This document shows positions 35,773 to 47,956 of a stretch of DNA of 64,000 nucleotides, in pieces (the stretch's first letter is position 1; every line of letters begins with the position of its first letter). The translations under genes were made by a program, and so were the position numbers. Location of the stretch: contig JANATG010000006.1 of NCBI GenBank assembly GCA_029449235.1, positions 496,001 through 560,000 of the forward strand. The letters are read 5' to 3'. The notes beneath the pieces were generated by a model that was given only the letters and a program-made list of their open reading frames with translations, did no database searches and was not told where the DNA came from. This DNA comes from Linnemannia schmuckeri. Lineage: Eukaryota; Mortierellomycota; Mortierellomycetes; Mortierellales; Mortierellaceae.

Positions 35773-37811
35773 GGTCAATAAAAAAAAATAAAAAAAAAAA
35801 GAAAAAAAACGGAGCGAAGTTGAGTTGGTGTGCGTTGTCTGTCTGTGAAAGGAGTCTTCTTTTTGATTGTTGAGAAAGGCAAACTGCTCTCTCGTTGCCC
35901 CTTTCCTTTCGTTACTCTTGCGATGCAATATTCTCCCTAACGTGACCTGGCCTCTCCTTCCTAAAAAAAGCCACTCTCAGTTAATTCGAGCTGATCAAAG
36001 TGCGAGGGGAAGCGACAATCGACCATAGGAAGCCAAGGATCCAAACAAAAAAAATCATAGTTATGAACTGGAAGAAAAGAGAGCAAGCTCTTCTAGGTTT
36101 GACAAAGCTGGCCGCGTTTTTTTTTGTCACTTTTATTTTTCTGGATTGTGGGGCGACACAAGGTCTAAACGCGGCCAAGCTGAAAGCGAGAGGTCTCTCT
36201 TCCGAGATTTCCCTTATCCCTTTTAGTCCAACAAGAAAAAAAAAAAAAAAAAAAAAGCTAGGCGTAAAAGGTCGTGAGCGTAAATATGTGTCTGTGTGTT
36301 GTATGTATCGTGTGCGCGCGTGTGCGTGCGAAGACCGCATCACAGACAGTGTGCAAGAAAAACTCAAGAGGGTAGAGCGAAAAGAAAGTGGTTCGTAACA
36401 AAAAAGGCCAAGAGTCAAATGCACCATTCTCCTCCTTCCCCCTTTTTACTCCCACGGTCAATGGTATCGTCGAGTCTTTGTTGACTCACTGACCACGCCG
36501 CCCTTTTCCTAACAATGAACATATATGAATATATAGGAGAGGCTGCTGCGCTGTGTACTGGATGAAATATTTCAAATTTCCTTGCCACCAACTCAACCTT
36601 TGGATCCAATGAACGACAAAAAGACCCCCTATTTTGCGCAACTGGTCAATTGAATTGAAACCAAATGTCATCTTCGATTTTTAAGCCCTTTTTTGTTTTT
36701 GTCTTTTGTTTCCTTTGTACATCCTTTGGAATAGTTGTTTGTTTGAAGAAAGGGAGAGAATGGCAACAACTGACTCATTGTGAGAAAGAGAGTCCATGCT
36801 GATCAGAAGGATGGGAGAAAAGGCCAACGAAGGAAAGGAAGGACTGGAAAGGAAAGGAAAGGAGTGAGAATGAAAGGGCACCTTTTTTGATCTACAATCA
36901 CGCCGCAGTGCACGTTCGTGCGATTCAAAACCAAAGGAATACAAAACAAGTTGAATGACAAAGAGATCCACCGATAGTACCAAAGAGATTTTAACCTGTT
37001 GGCTTTTCTGTTAATGGAAGATGTAGTCAAAATTCAGTCAGAGTCCTTTGCGTGTTTCCCTCGAGCTCTGTAGTGTCTTTGGTTCTATTTTGGATGGCCG
37101 CTTTCCTCTTGGCAACAACAAGTACTGGTTCCCCTTTGGATCTATTTCGGCGCACCTCTCAGTCCTCTGGATCACCGAGTTCGATTTTTTTTTTTTTCAA
37201 TGGGCGAGCGAATGGGAGAAATCGGGGGACGACCCCATATGGAAAATAAGTGTAGCCATTTTGTTGACTCAGTCGAGTCCAGTGAGAGAGAGCGTGCGAA
37301 GGCGAGTCCAGGCAGGGCCTCTCTCCTTCTCTTGTTTGAACAAATGAACTTTGTTTTTCGTTTTCGCACTTTATTCCGCCCTCAAAAAAATACTCTAATC
37401 CACGTTGAAATAGGAGCATGGACACACCTCACTCGTCCCAAATGCAAATGTAACCTAACCCATTGAATAATCCCCTTCATTCACTCTCCACAAAGGAGTA
37501 AAGATAATAACAACAACTCAATGGTGTCCTTTGTCTACTTTCCTCGCGCAACAACACATTCCACCCTGTGGCCCCTCTTTTTTCTTGTATCTTTGTCAGA
37601 TCTTGTCCGGACCTCTCCCTTTCCCTTCAAGCTGTCAAATGGGGAAAAAATGAAAATAAAGTTTCATTTTTTTGTTTTGCTTCAACTGTTCACTTTTCTT
37701 TAAATTGCTAGACCTTTTCCATCTTTTTCCTCTTCTTCTCTTTTTCTTTTCTCTTCCCTCTTCTTCACTTTTCCTTCATCCTTCCACTCAACACCACCCA
37801 TACTACACAAA
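35773..37811. promoter_or_regulatory. Divergent intergenic region, RCC2-PHD / PDX1
   Basis: 2.0 kb without a supported gene. It holds A21 (36236-36256), a short (GT/GC)n patch near 36290-36330, and a T/C-rich leader before PDX1 (37680-37790). Several small ORFs overlap on both strands, but none shows biased codons or a conserved motif. Confidence 0.5.
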
Positions 37812-39343
37812 ATGACCTTCGCTACCCCCACCAACTTGGTCCCCGCTCAGGATGCCGCTACCCTCTCTGCCAACTCTGAGGTCCCTCAGGTCGCCTCCTT
37901 CAACGTCAAGGCCGGTCTCGCTCAGATGCTCAAGGTACATCTCAAGTTCAAGTCGCCTCTTTCAAGCTGCTTTGCAACGCAATAAACAAGCGCACTCGGG
38001 ATAAACGAACAGTAGAACAAGCAAATATTAATCCTTCTTTCTCCTTTTCGATCTCTTTTTTTCTTTATTCCTTGCGCTCATAACGGCTACTAGGGAGGAG
38101 TGATCATGGATGTCATTAACGTCGAGCAGGCTTTGATCGCCGAGGCTGCCGGTGCCTGTGCCGTCATGGCCTTGGAGCGTGTCCCCGCCGATATCCGCAA
38201 GAACGGTAAGGCTTCCCTCAATCATCCAAAAGGAGTTTCTTTCCTGTTTAATCTACCTTTGTAACAGTAGATCTTTCCTGTCCTTGAGTCGTTACAAACA
38301 AATATTGCGAGTCAAGGTTGACTCATTCAAACACACTCTCTCTCCTCTTCCCCTTCCTTCGCTTGACTAACTTTTAGGTGGTGTTGCTCGTATGTCGGAC
38401 CCCAGAATGATCCGCGAGATCATCAACGCCGTCTCCATCCCTGTCATGGCCAAGGTTCGCATCGGTCACTTTGTCGAGGCTCAGGTAAACCATCACATTC
38501 ACTCTTTATACACTCCTTTTCATATACGACACATACGACGAGCAAACGATAGTGAGCATAAAGCCAAGCAAAAGATCTCAGTTCAGGAAGGAAAGAAGAG
38601 AGAGAAAAAAACGTTATTCTGTGAAGATGCTAGTACCACATTTAAACCTCTATCTATTCAGCCCTAACAACAAAACATTGTTTATTTTTTTTCTATTTCG
38701 TCCCATATCCTTCGTTTTCGACACATTCCAGATCATTGAGTCTTTGGGAGTCGATTACATTGACGAGTCCGAGGTCCTGACCCCCGCCGACGAGTCGAAC
38801 CACATCAACAAGCACGACCACAAGGTTCCCTTCGTCTGCGGCTGCAAGAACCTCGGTGAGGCTCTCCGTCGCATCAACGAGGGTGCCGCCATGATCCGCA
38901 CCAAGGGTGAGGCCGGTACCGGTAACGTTGTCGAGGCCGTCCGTCACTGCCGCACCGTCAAGGCCGAGATCCGCAAGGCCCAGTTGATGGATGATTCCGA
39001 GTTGTTCACCTACGCCAAGGAGATCCAGGCCCCCTACCACTTGCTCAAGGAGACTGCCAAGCTCGGTCGCCTGCCTGTTGTCAACTTTGCTGCCGGTGGT
39101 GTTGCTACCCCTGCTGATGCTGCCTTGATGATGCAGCTCGGATGCGATGGCGTCTTTGTTGGTTCCGGTATCTTCAAGTCTGGTGACCCAGCCAAGCGTG
39201 CCCGTGCTATTGTCCAGGCTGTTACTCACTACAAGGACCCCAAGGTTCTTGCTGAGGTCTCTGAGGACCTTGGTGAGGCCATGGTTGGCATTAACATCTC
39301 GGAGATCCCTAAGGACCAGCTCTATGCCACCCGCGGTTGGTAA
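37812..39343 (+). CDS. PDX1: Pyridoxal 5'-phosphate synthase, PdxS/Snz/Pdx1 subunit, 317 aa, 4 exons
   Basis: Exons 37812-37934, 38094-38205, 38378-38484 and 38732-39343 join in phase to 317 residues (bacterial and yeast forms ~295). The enzyme makes PLP from ribose 5-phosphate, glyceraldehyde 3-phosphate and ammonia, the latter from the glutaminase partner Pdx2/Sno, which is not in this window. Family motifs are clear: GGVIMDVINVEQA, ACAVMALERVPADIR, MSDPRMIREI, VMAKVRIGHFVEAQ with the active-site lysine, DYIDESEVLTPADE, FVCGCKNLGEALRRI, and the phosphate-binding FAAGGVATPADAALMMQLG...GSGIF. Codon use is strongly biased, so it is probably well expressed. An AATAAA lies about 120 nt after the stop. 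Confidence 0.97.
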
Positions 39344-39751
39344 ATTACCCTCTTCTCATTTCTCTTTCACTTTTTCTCTCGATTTTTTTTTCAATTGCAT
39401 TGCGGCTTTGTGCAAAACAACAACACCACCACCACCACCCCTTGTATCATACCAACTCTTGAATAGAATAAAAAAAATGTTATTCAAACTTTCATGTGTT
39501 TGTCTCAATTTTTGATCTGTCGCAACTTTTTACTTTTCTTTTCACTCGTGGGAATCTTTCGGCGGTGTTGCAAAGTAAACGCCTTAAGGGTTCCACTCAT
39601 CACATGACATCCCGTTTCGTCTCGGGACGGGGGGAGGGCTCCCTGAACGACCAGAAAACCAGTCGCGACATTCACAGAAATCCCTTTCTCTTCATTCATT
39701 CCTCCATTCGCCTTTTCCTCCTACTAAAAAACCTTAGCATATAAAACAACT
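39344..39751. other. Intergenic region, PDX1 / DUF423 gene
   Basis: 408 bp containing the PDX1 3' UTR (AATAAAA near 39467) and the start region of the next gene. TATAAAAC at 39740-39747 sits directly before the ATG, too close to act as a TATA box for it. Confidence 0.5.
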
Positions 39752-40517
39752 ATGTCGTCGACATTTTACCTTCGCGCCGCAAGCTTGGTTGGTAAGAAAA
39801 GATAGGACACCAAGAATAAAAAAAAAAAAAAAAAAAAAGGGCGACAAGGAGTTGAAAAAATACACAAAGACAAAAGACGGCGTCAATGTCCATGTATTGT
39901 CGAACAGTACAATTTGCAAAGCTGCTTCCAATTAAACAGCCCACACTTGGTTTGGATAAACGATAGGTGGTCTGGGTGTCATGACCGCTGCCTATGGTGC
40001 CCACGGCCTCGAGAAGCGCGTCAACAACGACGCTGGCAAGCTCAAGGTAACTAGTACACCTCCTCCCACTACCAACCTTTTATCTCAACCCCCTCGTTTA
40101 TGCTCGCTTAGCGCAGCAATGACAAAAATGGCGAAATCTTGAACAAAATGACAGTCGCGTGGTACCTGGTTACCACTAATTATCTCCGCTCCTCATTCAC
40201 TCACCCATCTTCTTCCACATGCCCCCCCCCCCGGTCAAAAATAATCCGCTTCCAAAAAGGCATGGAACAGCGCCGCAAACATCCAGTTGATCCACTCAGT
40301 CGCCTTGTTGGCCATCTCCCAGTCTCCCGCACTCTTGGCCCGCTCCAGCAGATATGCCGCCCCCCTGATCCTCCTCGGCACCACCCTCTTCTCGGGCTCG
40401 ATTTACACCTTGATCCTCGACACCGACAAGACCATTTCCCGCACCTTTCGTCTCGGACTCGCCACTCCTCTTGGGGGTGTTGTCCTCATTGCTGGATGGT
40501 TTGCTCTTGCTCTCTAA
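39752..40517 (+). CDS. DUF423/TMEM256-family small membrane protein, 125 aa, 3 exons
   Basis: Exons 39752-39791, 39967-40046 and 40260-40517 join in phase to 125 residues, a usual length for this family of four-helix membrane proteins found in bacteria (YgdD) and as TMEM256 in animals. Function is unknown. Hydrophobic segments are LRAASLVGGLGVMTAAYGAHG, IQLIHSVALLAISQSPALLA, APLILLGTTLFSGSIYTLIL and LGGVVLIAGWFALAL. The AYGAHGLEKR and WNSAANIQLIHS motifs and LGTTLFSGS are family hallmarks. Intron 1 contains an A21 tract and intron 2 a run of 12 C before its acceptor. It overlaps nothing and ends convergently, about 200 bp from the Lrg1-like gene. Confidence 0.92.
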
Positions 40518-40714
40518 AAAAGAAAATATATATACATATATCTCTATCCATTGTCGGAAATAAAGCAAAAAGTATAAAACAAATACTACGCGCGCAAGAA
40601 GAGCAATTGAAGAAAGAGAGACGATGTTCAAAAAAGGATGAAGTAAAAAAAAAAAAAAAAAAAAAAAAAAGTATATTTTCGAAAAAGACGATTGCAACAT
40701 GACAAAAAAATGCA

Positions 40715-42238
40715 CTATAATGACATGGGTGTAGCGCCCTTTCCTCCGTCAACCGCCACGGCAGGAGGTCGCTCGGGTATCCGCATAGGTCCCATCGACG
40801 ATGTGGTAGAAGGCGATGGATTAGAAGTCGAAAGTCCGTGAGGATGATGGCTATGGCTCTGGTTATGACTGTTGTGGTGGCTGTTGCGGTGATGGTGCGT
40901 CGCCTTTGAACCTGGCTGCTGAATCATCACAGGGACAGATGCTTCTCTAGCAACGCCTCCGTGTCCTCCTGAAGTCTGAAAATGAATGTCTGGTTTTGCT
41001 GTAAGAGTTCCATGGATCACTCCTTCGTGATGGTGCCCGTTAGTTTGTTGGCTCTGTCCTTGATTAGGCGTGTGGTCCTGGTAGAGGTCGCCAACAGAGT
41101 GTGACTTTTTGACTTTGGCCTTGACAAGGTTCTCACATCGCTTCAGAATATCCTTAGAAGACAGGTCCGTAGACGATTCGACCAAATCCTGATCGCTCAG
41201 AATTAGCGATAGATCCTCCGGAACCTACATAGCAGCAAAGTCGAGTGATCAAATATGCAATCAGTATAACTCCAACGTTTTTTTTTCCTGCGAAACACGA
41301 TAAAAACGCAGAAACAATCATCCAGAAGGCACTTACCACACAAAAGTCGTCCTGATACTCAAGCAGTCCCATGACAGCCTCAATGGCCAAAAAACTCTCA
41401 TCCTTGATAGGGTCCTTGGACTTTGAGTACAGAACGTTAGGAGTAATGACCGTCGCCAAGTTGTGGAGATCCATCTTACTGCCAGTTTCCTCATCCACGT
41501 GCGAAAATGACGCGACCCAGCGCAAAAACAAGCAAATCGCCTCCATACTGTCGCGGTTCGCCTTGGGTAACAGACAGCATGTCAAATGAAGGATCATCTT
41601 TCGGATACCTTCATCCTCCATCTCTATTCACAGTAAGTGTGAAAACAATGTGGCTGTTAGGCTGCGGCCTCTCACATATTACCAAAACACACCGTATTGA
41701 TAAGAGGGACGAAGCCAGCACATCATGCAACTCAGACTTACTTTGAGAGACAATAAACAGGCGGTGGAGCTTGAAAGTCAAAAGTGGGTCGGGGAGATCG
41801 CGCAAAAACTTTTTCAAAAGTGCAGCGACTTGCACAGGGTTGTCATCGCTCAAGTTCACAGAGGCTGGGTCTTTATCAATTGCTTCACTCAACTCCTTAA
41901 GCCTCCTGATGTTTCCATTCTTCCTGAACACGCCCTCCACAGACATATCTATTATAAAACAATATAACCAATGTTAGCCGCTGAAGGGACCTGCGCGTCA
42001 CGCTAAGCAATGTAAACAAGGGCGAAAAACTTACCCATATTACGCATTGCCGAAATGCTGTCGTCAACGAAACTGGGGATACGGATACGACCAGGTCCTG
42101 CTCCCAATGCTGAATCCACGCCATTGCGCTCTACCAGCAGCTCAAGTGGTACTCCAAAAGTTCCTTCTACTAAATGTTTTACAAAAGAATCAGTCTCGTT
42201 AACTACAATCCAAACGGTACACGGCTTCCACATCCAGC

Positions 42239-42277
<39 letters not shown>

Positions 42278-45200
42278 TTAATGAGTTGGCTGTTACCTTT
42301 AGACTTCTTCTTGTCAGTCTTAAGACCCTTGACAAATCGTCCCCAGAGCGTCTGCTTGCGCTGCCCAATCAAATCTAATAGCTCCTCAGGTGTAAAGTAG
42401 TCTGAAACCACAGGCGCCAGCATCAGAACAGCAAGGTGCTTGACAATAAACAGCTCCAGAGCCGACAATTCATTCAGGTACTGTCGCTTGCGATTCGAGC
42501 CGCTAGGAAGCTGAAGGTGTTGCGATCCATGCGCCGACCCTTGTCCTGACCGCGCCCTGAGAGATGCACTGGGTGATCCATTCGTAGCCGTTGTAATGCG
42601 TAGCTTGTCCGTTAGATCTGAAAGGGTCAATGGTGCTGCGGATTTACGATGTTCAACCTGGGCGGCATCGTCATCATCGTTCGTGATCTCAGACTCGTCA
42701 ATAATTTCAAACTCCAGCATAGAGACTTCGGGATCCGTGTGAATCGTATGTTCTTGACCTTCCGCTGCCTCGCTGACGCTGGCATCTCCGCCTGGGGGTC
42801 GTCGTCGTTGATGCTCAATAACCGTCTGTCTCCTTGCAATCCGTGCCGAGTTTGAAAGCTTCCGATCCAAATGAGTCGACTTGACACGCTTAATGTCGCC
42901 CAGGTGAATAGGCTCATATTGTCGATTATCGTCTGAAGAGTACGATTTCGAACGTGAATCCTTCCTTACAACTCCTGGTGGTAAAAGGGGGTCTGCTGTA
43001 GAGGCTGCTCCAAGATGGCGTCCGCGCTGATCAACTTCTTGTCCTGACTCATCGCCTGTAGGAAATATATTTGAAGTATAATTAGTATGATACTTAGAGC
43101 ACATCGAGTAAAAACTGCTGATCATTTGACTCTTTTTTGATTTACCTTTCAAATGAAGTAGGTTTTCCAGGCGGATCAAGGCAACACGCAGGAGGAAAGT
43201 GTATTGCTCTAGTTTTGTGACATGAGAGAATCCAATTTCGGATTCGGGCGTCTTGCATTGTTGACAAAAGACAGATCCACGGGTTGCATCGAATAAGGCG
43301 TCATAGTAAACAGAGGCGAGAGGTTTGGTGCATCCAGAGCAGACCAGGCACTTTGGATGCCAGCGATGGTGATGATCGAATGTGAAGCATTCGTCCTCGA
43401 TAGTGATCCGACAGGAAAGACATAAGTCCGAGGTTACCTCGGCATCGATGCTACCCTTTCCATGCAAATCCTGTAGACATTTGTCCTTGTTGGCGAGCTC
43501 CATAAGTTTGTTGAGGAAGCGGGCAATGACTGTTGTGGAGTGGTACTGGCGTTCCAGCTTCAAAGCACAGGTGAGAGCGATGCGGATGAGAATCTTGAGG
43601 TAGTGGGCGAGTCCTGTAACGAGGGAAAGCAATTCCTGGGTCATACCGAGACGCCGGACGCCGCTTTCCTGGGTATGTGAGAGCAACGAGAAGAAGTTGA
43701 CAATCTTTTTGCAAAGCATCTTGGCTTCACGCCCGTGACCCAGATCTAGAGTAAAAAAGCATTGAAAAAAGGCGATTAGGTCGCAGGCTTTGATTTCCCA
43801 TCACCTAGCACAGTAATAAGGAGCAATTCGGAATGATAGCCAAAGTGTAAATATAACTCCAGTGTGGTCCCATTACCGTTTTTATCGTCAACCTCCTTCA
43901 TCTGAGCCTCCAGATCATCGATAGCGCTGAACAAGATCTCGACGTGAAGGATGAACTTTTCGGCCATTTGAACTCCGTCGTAATATGCGCCGTTGGACAC
44001 ATGAAGCAACATCTCAGAGATGCATCCTGCAGACGACTCTTCAAATGCAGAAAGAACTGTCCAGATCTGGTATACTTTCTCCTCCATGTGCTGCTGGGCT
44101 CGCTTGAGTTCTTCTGGTGTCCTTTGCTCCATGCTTGTCCGTGAGGCGAGAATTCCTGCGGCTGCTGTTGTCGAGTCCTCGACGCATTCCTCCTCGGACT
44201 TTGTCTGCTCTTCTTCACTCTCGGAAGTAAAGGACAGTTTGACATTCCAGAACTAAAGTGCATAGTAGAAAAAAGACGACAGCAAAGGGGAAAAAATGGG
44301 GGTTATGTCATTAGCGCGCTTCTGAATACCGACATACGGACACAGGCGAGAGCCAGCGTCACCTTGGAATGTTGTGGTTGTGTCATGGATTTTTTAAAAA
44401 GAATAGGGCGCGGCACGAAATAAAGACTGAGCGGTACAACTTTCTTTTTTCCCCCCTCTGTTGTTTTGGGCGAATGCCCCCCCCCCCCCCCCCCCCCCCC
44501 CCCACACCCGAAGTATAGAAGGTCAAAGAATAAAATAACTATATTTGCCCTGCCACGATTCCAACATTGTGCGAAGATGCGCAAAAGTCGTAAAACAAAC
44601 AAAACCAAACATACCTTGTGAATCATATAGCACTCGGGATGCCAATGCTCATCCTGGCTGTTTCGATTGATCTCGACGAATTGCTTAAGGATGGCGGTCC
44701 TGCAGCCGGCACACTTAGCGGCATAACAGAGCGAATAGTGGTAATGACAATAGACCTTACCATCATGTTCATAGTACGAATCCTGTGGTCCAAAGACAGT
44801 CGGACAGACGGAACAGGTAAAGTGTTCAATATGGTACTTGTGGTCCAGGGCGGTGATGTAGCTTCCCCGGAGCGCTTCACCGCAGGAATGGCAAACCATG
44901 TTTAATCGGCGAAAGTAGTCCCGTTCACAGAGAGGGTATTGTCGGCCATCTGCCTCGGTAATGGGAAAGAACTTTGAAGCGACAATCTCGTCGCAATCCT
45001 AAGCAAAAGTCGACCGCAAAAGGAGATACAGCTGGACAGTTAGCATCGACAAGAGAGGGACAACTGCTCCAATACAAGAAGAAAGGGGGGAGGGAGGATA
45101 TTATTGTTGCTGGTGGGCTCGGTCGCAGTAACCTGTTCTTGTCTCTTCAAAGACAAAAAGGAAAAGGAGAGGGGGTATGGACTCTGGAGTGAGTGAATGA

Positions 45201-45561
45201 GAGTAAGAAGGAATTAGCTTACCAAACACCTAAAGCAGTCGAGATGGTAAGTGGCGCCTAATGCACGGACAAAGGACCCTTGCATCTGCAACTCGCACTT
45301 GCCGCAATTCTGGACTGCAGGGGCAAGTTCGGGCTTTGGAGGGGTGGATGAGGTCTGGATGGGATGGCTCTGCAGACGGGGCTGGTCTGTCTGTTGAGGA
45401 AAGGACGGTGTGGCCAGGTCTCGCGACGATCGACTCTGTTGTTGATGTTGTTGCTGAGGTAGAGTTGAGGTGGTGGTTTGTGGCTCTTGCGGTGACCTGT
45501 CGGTCAAGGAAGGAGCGGCAGGGCTCGACTCTTGCTGATCGTGGGGCAGCTGATGTGGCAT
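40715..45561 (-). CDS. LRG1: LIM-domain Rho GTPase-activating protein, Lrg1-like, 1222 aa, 9 exons
   Basis: Exons 45561-45223, 44998-44615, 44252-43805, 43745-43146, 43055-42297, 42169-42035, 41948-41742, 41623-41337 and 41224-40715 join in phase to 1222 residues. A Pro/Gln-rich N-terminus precedes LIM1 (C86, C89..., about 86-146), LIM2 (CHSCGEAL..., about 150-212) and a half LIM (CAGC...HPEC) that runs into FWNVKL. A helical region leads to a further LIM (CLSC...CQQC, about 499-556), an acidic/Ser linker, and a RhoGAP domain (about 846-1050) with GVFRKNG giving the arginine finger R897, plus LLKKFLRDLPDPLL and NLATVITPNVL. This order (paired LIM, distant LIM, RhoGAP) is that of fungal Lrg1, a GAP for Rho1 in wall synthesis and cell fusion. 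The C-terminus is His/Ser-rich. RGA-type GAPs are the alternative. Confidence 0.9.
42240..42275. repeat. Poly-A tract, 36 nt
   Basis: In LRG1-like intron 5; T36 in the transcript, starting about 20 nt after the donor at 42296. Confidence 0.95.
44477..44503. repeat. Poly-C tract, 27 nt
   Basis: In LRG1-like intron 2; G27 in the transcript. It could form a G-quadruplex-like structure in RNA, or i-motif/quadruplex in DNA. Confidence 0.95.
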
Positions 45562-47956
45562 GGATGTGCTACTCTCTGGTTGTGTTGTCTGTGATGGGAG
45601 TGAGTGAGGTAGTTATGTTTAATGTGTGTATGTGAGTGTGCTGGTTGAGGGGCTAAGGAGAGTGTTGGTGTGGATGCAGTATATACGAAAAGGAGGTGAG
45701 TGTGAGTCTGTGTGTCTGTGAGTGAGTGAGTGAGTGAGTGAGTGAGTGAGCGTGAGGGTGGTTGATGGGTTTGTTCAAGAGGAATGAAAGAAAGAAATGA
45801 GGAGTGGGTGCGTGACTGAGCGAGTGAGTGGTGGCGGCAGTACAGTGAGACACTTGGCGGGAACGAAAAAAAAAGCTACGAGTGAACAGAGAGGAAGAAA
45901 GGTGGAAGAGAAAGGAGAAAAGAAAAAAGAGAAAAGGAAGAGGGGGAGGGGGAAAGGGAAAAAAAATACAAGGAAGAGGGTGAGAAAAGGAAGAAAGAAA
46001 GAGAGAGAGTGAAAGAAAGTAAGAAAGAGAGAAAAGGAAAAGGGAAAGTAGAAGGACCCAGTGAGAAGTGAAGAGGTAAAATGGATAAGAATAATAAGGG
46101 ACACGAGGCAAAGTAATGAGCAACAACAAAGAGCAAGAGCAAAAGAAAGAGAAAGTGAATGGGGGCAGGTGGCAAAAATCAAGAGAAAGAGATGGACGGA
46201 TAGAGAGGAACTGGGAAGGGACAAAAGGGACAAAGGGATAAAAGGGAGGGATTGGACGCACATCAAGCAGAGAAAATCGAGGGTAAGGAGGTCAACATCA
46301 CTCGAGAATTGACGCGCGAATGCCATATGAACAAACAACAGACAGGCGCCATTGTGCACATCACGCTCTTCTACAGTGCCTGGTTACTCTGCCAACCCGT
46401 CGGTCTGTCCACAAGATACAATGGCAACATCATGTTGCGCATATACAGAAAACTAGAGATGGACCGAAAGACAAAGTTGATAACAGTTGAAGAGAATAAA
46501 TAGATGGATACCTGAACACACAAACACAAAAGGCACAAAAACATATACGAAGGGGGAGGTGGACACTGCCTCATCGAAACAGAAAAGCCAATAAGTGACT
46601 GAGCCGATTCTGTTATTTGTTATTTGTTATTTGTTTGTGTTGGTTATTGCTTGTTTGTTCTTTGTTCCGCCGTTCCCTGTTCAACGGGCTGTGTAGTTAA
46701 ACAATCCGTCCTTTTGGCTTGCCTTGAAGAAGAAAAGAAAGGAAAGGAAGGTTAGTTGGCAGCAAAGCAGGGGTTGAACATGAGAAACAATAGAACATGT
46801 ATATATTCCATTAGCACTAAAGTACGCGTGGGCACCTGCACAGCGGGATCTCACTAAGAGTGAACTAAGAGTGAAAATAGGGCATCGCGATTTGGTGGCG
46901 CAGAGTAGTAGAACGGACTTCGCCACATCAGCTCAAGGACAGGGATAAAGATTCGATGGAAGACAGAAAGCCGCCAACCATGCCTTGGTCAGACGTAATC
47001 AGCGAGGACACCAGCAAGCAAGCAAGCAAGCAACGGACCGATATTTAATAATAATGGTCAAGCTAAGTCAATGGACAAGAGTCCCTCTGACCGAGCATGA
47101 TGGATATTTGAGGATGTCGCGTGTCTTCGCATTGAACTGGATTAAGGAACAAGAGGCTGAATGAATACAAAGATTGTCGTTCTACCCCGCACCCCAGCCT
47201 TGGCCAAAGACCCTGGTTTTCTTAGTCTGCTAATAAAAATAAAAAAAAAAAAAAAAAAAAAAATGAATGTTTCGCCACCTCCCAGTGAGCAAATGTTTCT
47301 CCTCTCTCTATCACTCGTAGCTATGTATGCTTGTATGTGCGATGGACGGATGACCCTGTGCTTTGTTCGTACAAAAGATTTTTTTCTTCGCGTTTCACGC
47401 GTTCATTATTTTTGTGTTAGATTTTTTTCTTATGTCTTTGGCCACGCCTCCACTCCACTTCTTCTCCACACTACTCTCCCTGGTATTTTCCGATGACATC
47501 TTAGATGCCCCATCCCCCATTTCAACAACGGTGTCACAGCGTCACAACCCTATATATCCTCACTCAAAACCCGAAAAGGCTTGTTTTCTTTTTCGCTCCC
47601 TCGACTATTTCTTTTAGGCAACATTCAAACTTTACTCTTCCACCTTTTTCTTTCACCTACAATCCATTTGAACCGGTTGCCCTTTTTAGTTTGACTTCTT
47701 TCCTTCCCTCTCTTCTCAATAATCCTTCCTCCTCTCATTCTTTTACTTTCGCGAACACCTTATCGTTTCACAGAACTGATAACACTCTACTTACTCCCCA
47801 TCCTTCTCTCGCGCACGGACTATGAATAGTTGGTCCCGATTGCTTTGGTATGTAAACAATGGAAAGGACGAGTACTCCACTCCATGTAACTTTACCAGAC
47901 TATATCTAACATTCGATGCACTTATTTTTCTTCAACCCTGAGTTAGATTTAACAAT
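45562..47956. promoter_or_regulatory. Divergent intergenic region, LRG1-like / FAM72-domain gene
   Basis: 2.4 kb without a supported gene. The LRG1 side is strongly purine-rich on the plus strand (45780-46250; pyrimidine-rich in the sense of the minus gene), after a (GTGA)n microsatellite. The right part holds A23 (47241-47263), a TATATAT element near 47551 and a C/T-rich leader (47600-47800). A possible untranslated first exon ends at TTG|GTATGT near 47850. Confidence 0.5.
45718..45750. repeat. (GTGA)n microsatellite
   Basis: About eight GTGA units upstream of the LRG1-like start. Confidence 0.9.

Noticed and set aside
45653..46359. Two overlapping ~200-aa minus-strand Ser/Phe/Leu-rich ORFs
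   Set aside because: Caused by a long purine/pyrimidine-biased stretch and a GTGA microsatellite upstream of the LIM-RhoGAP gene.
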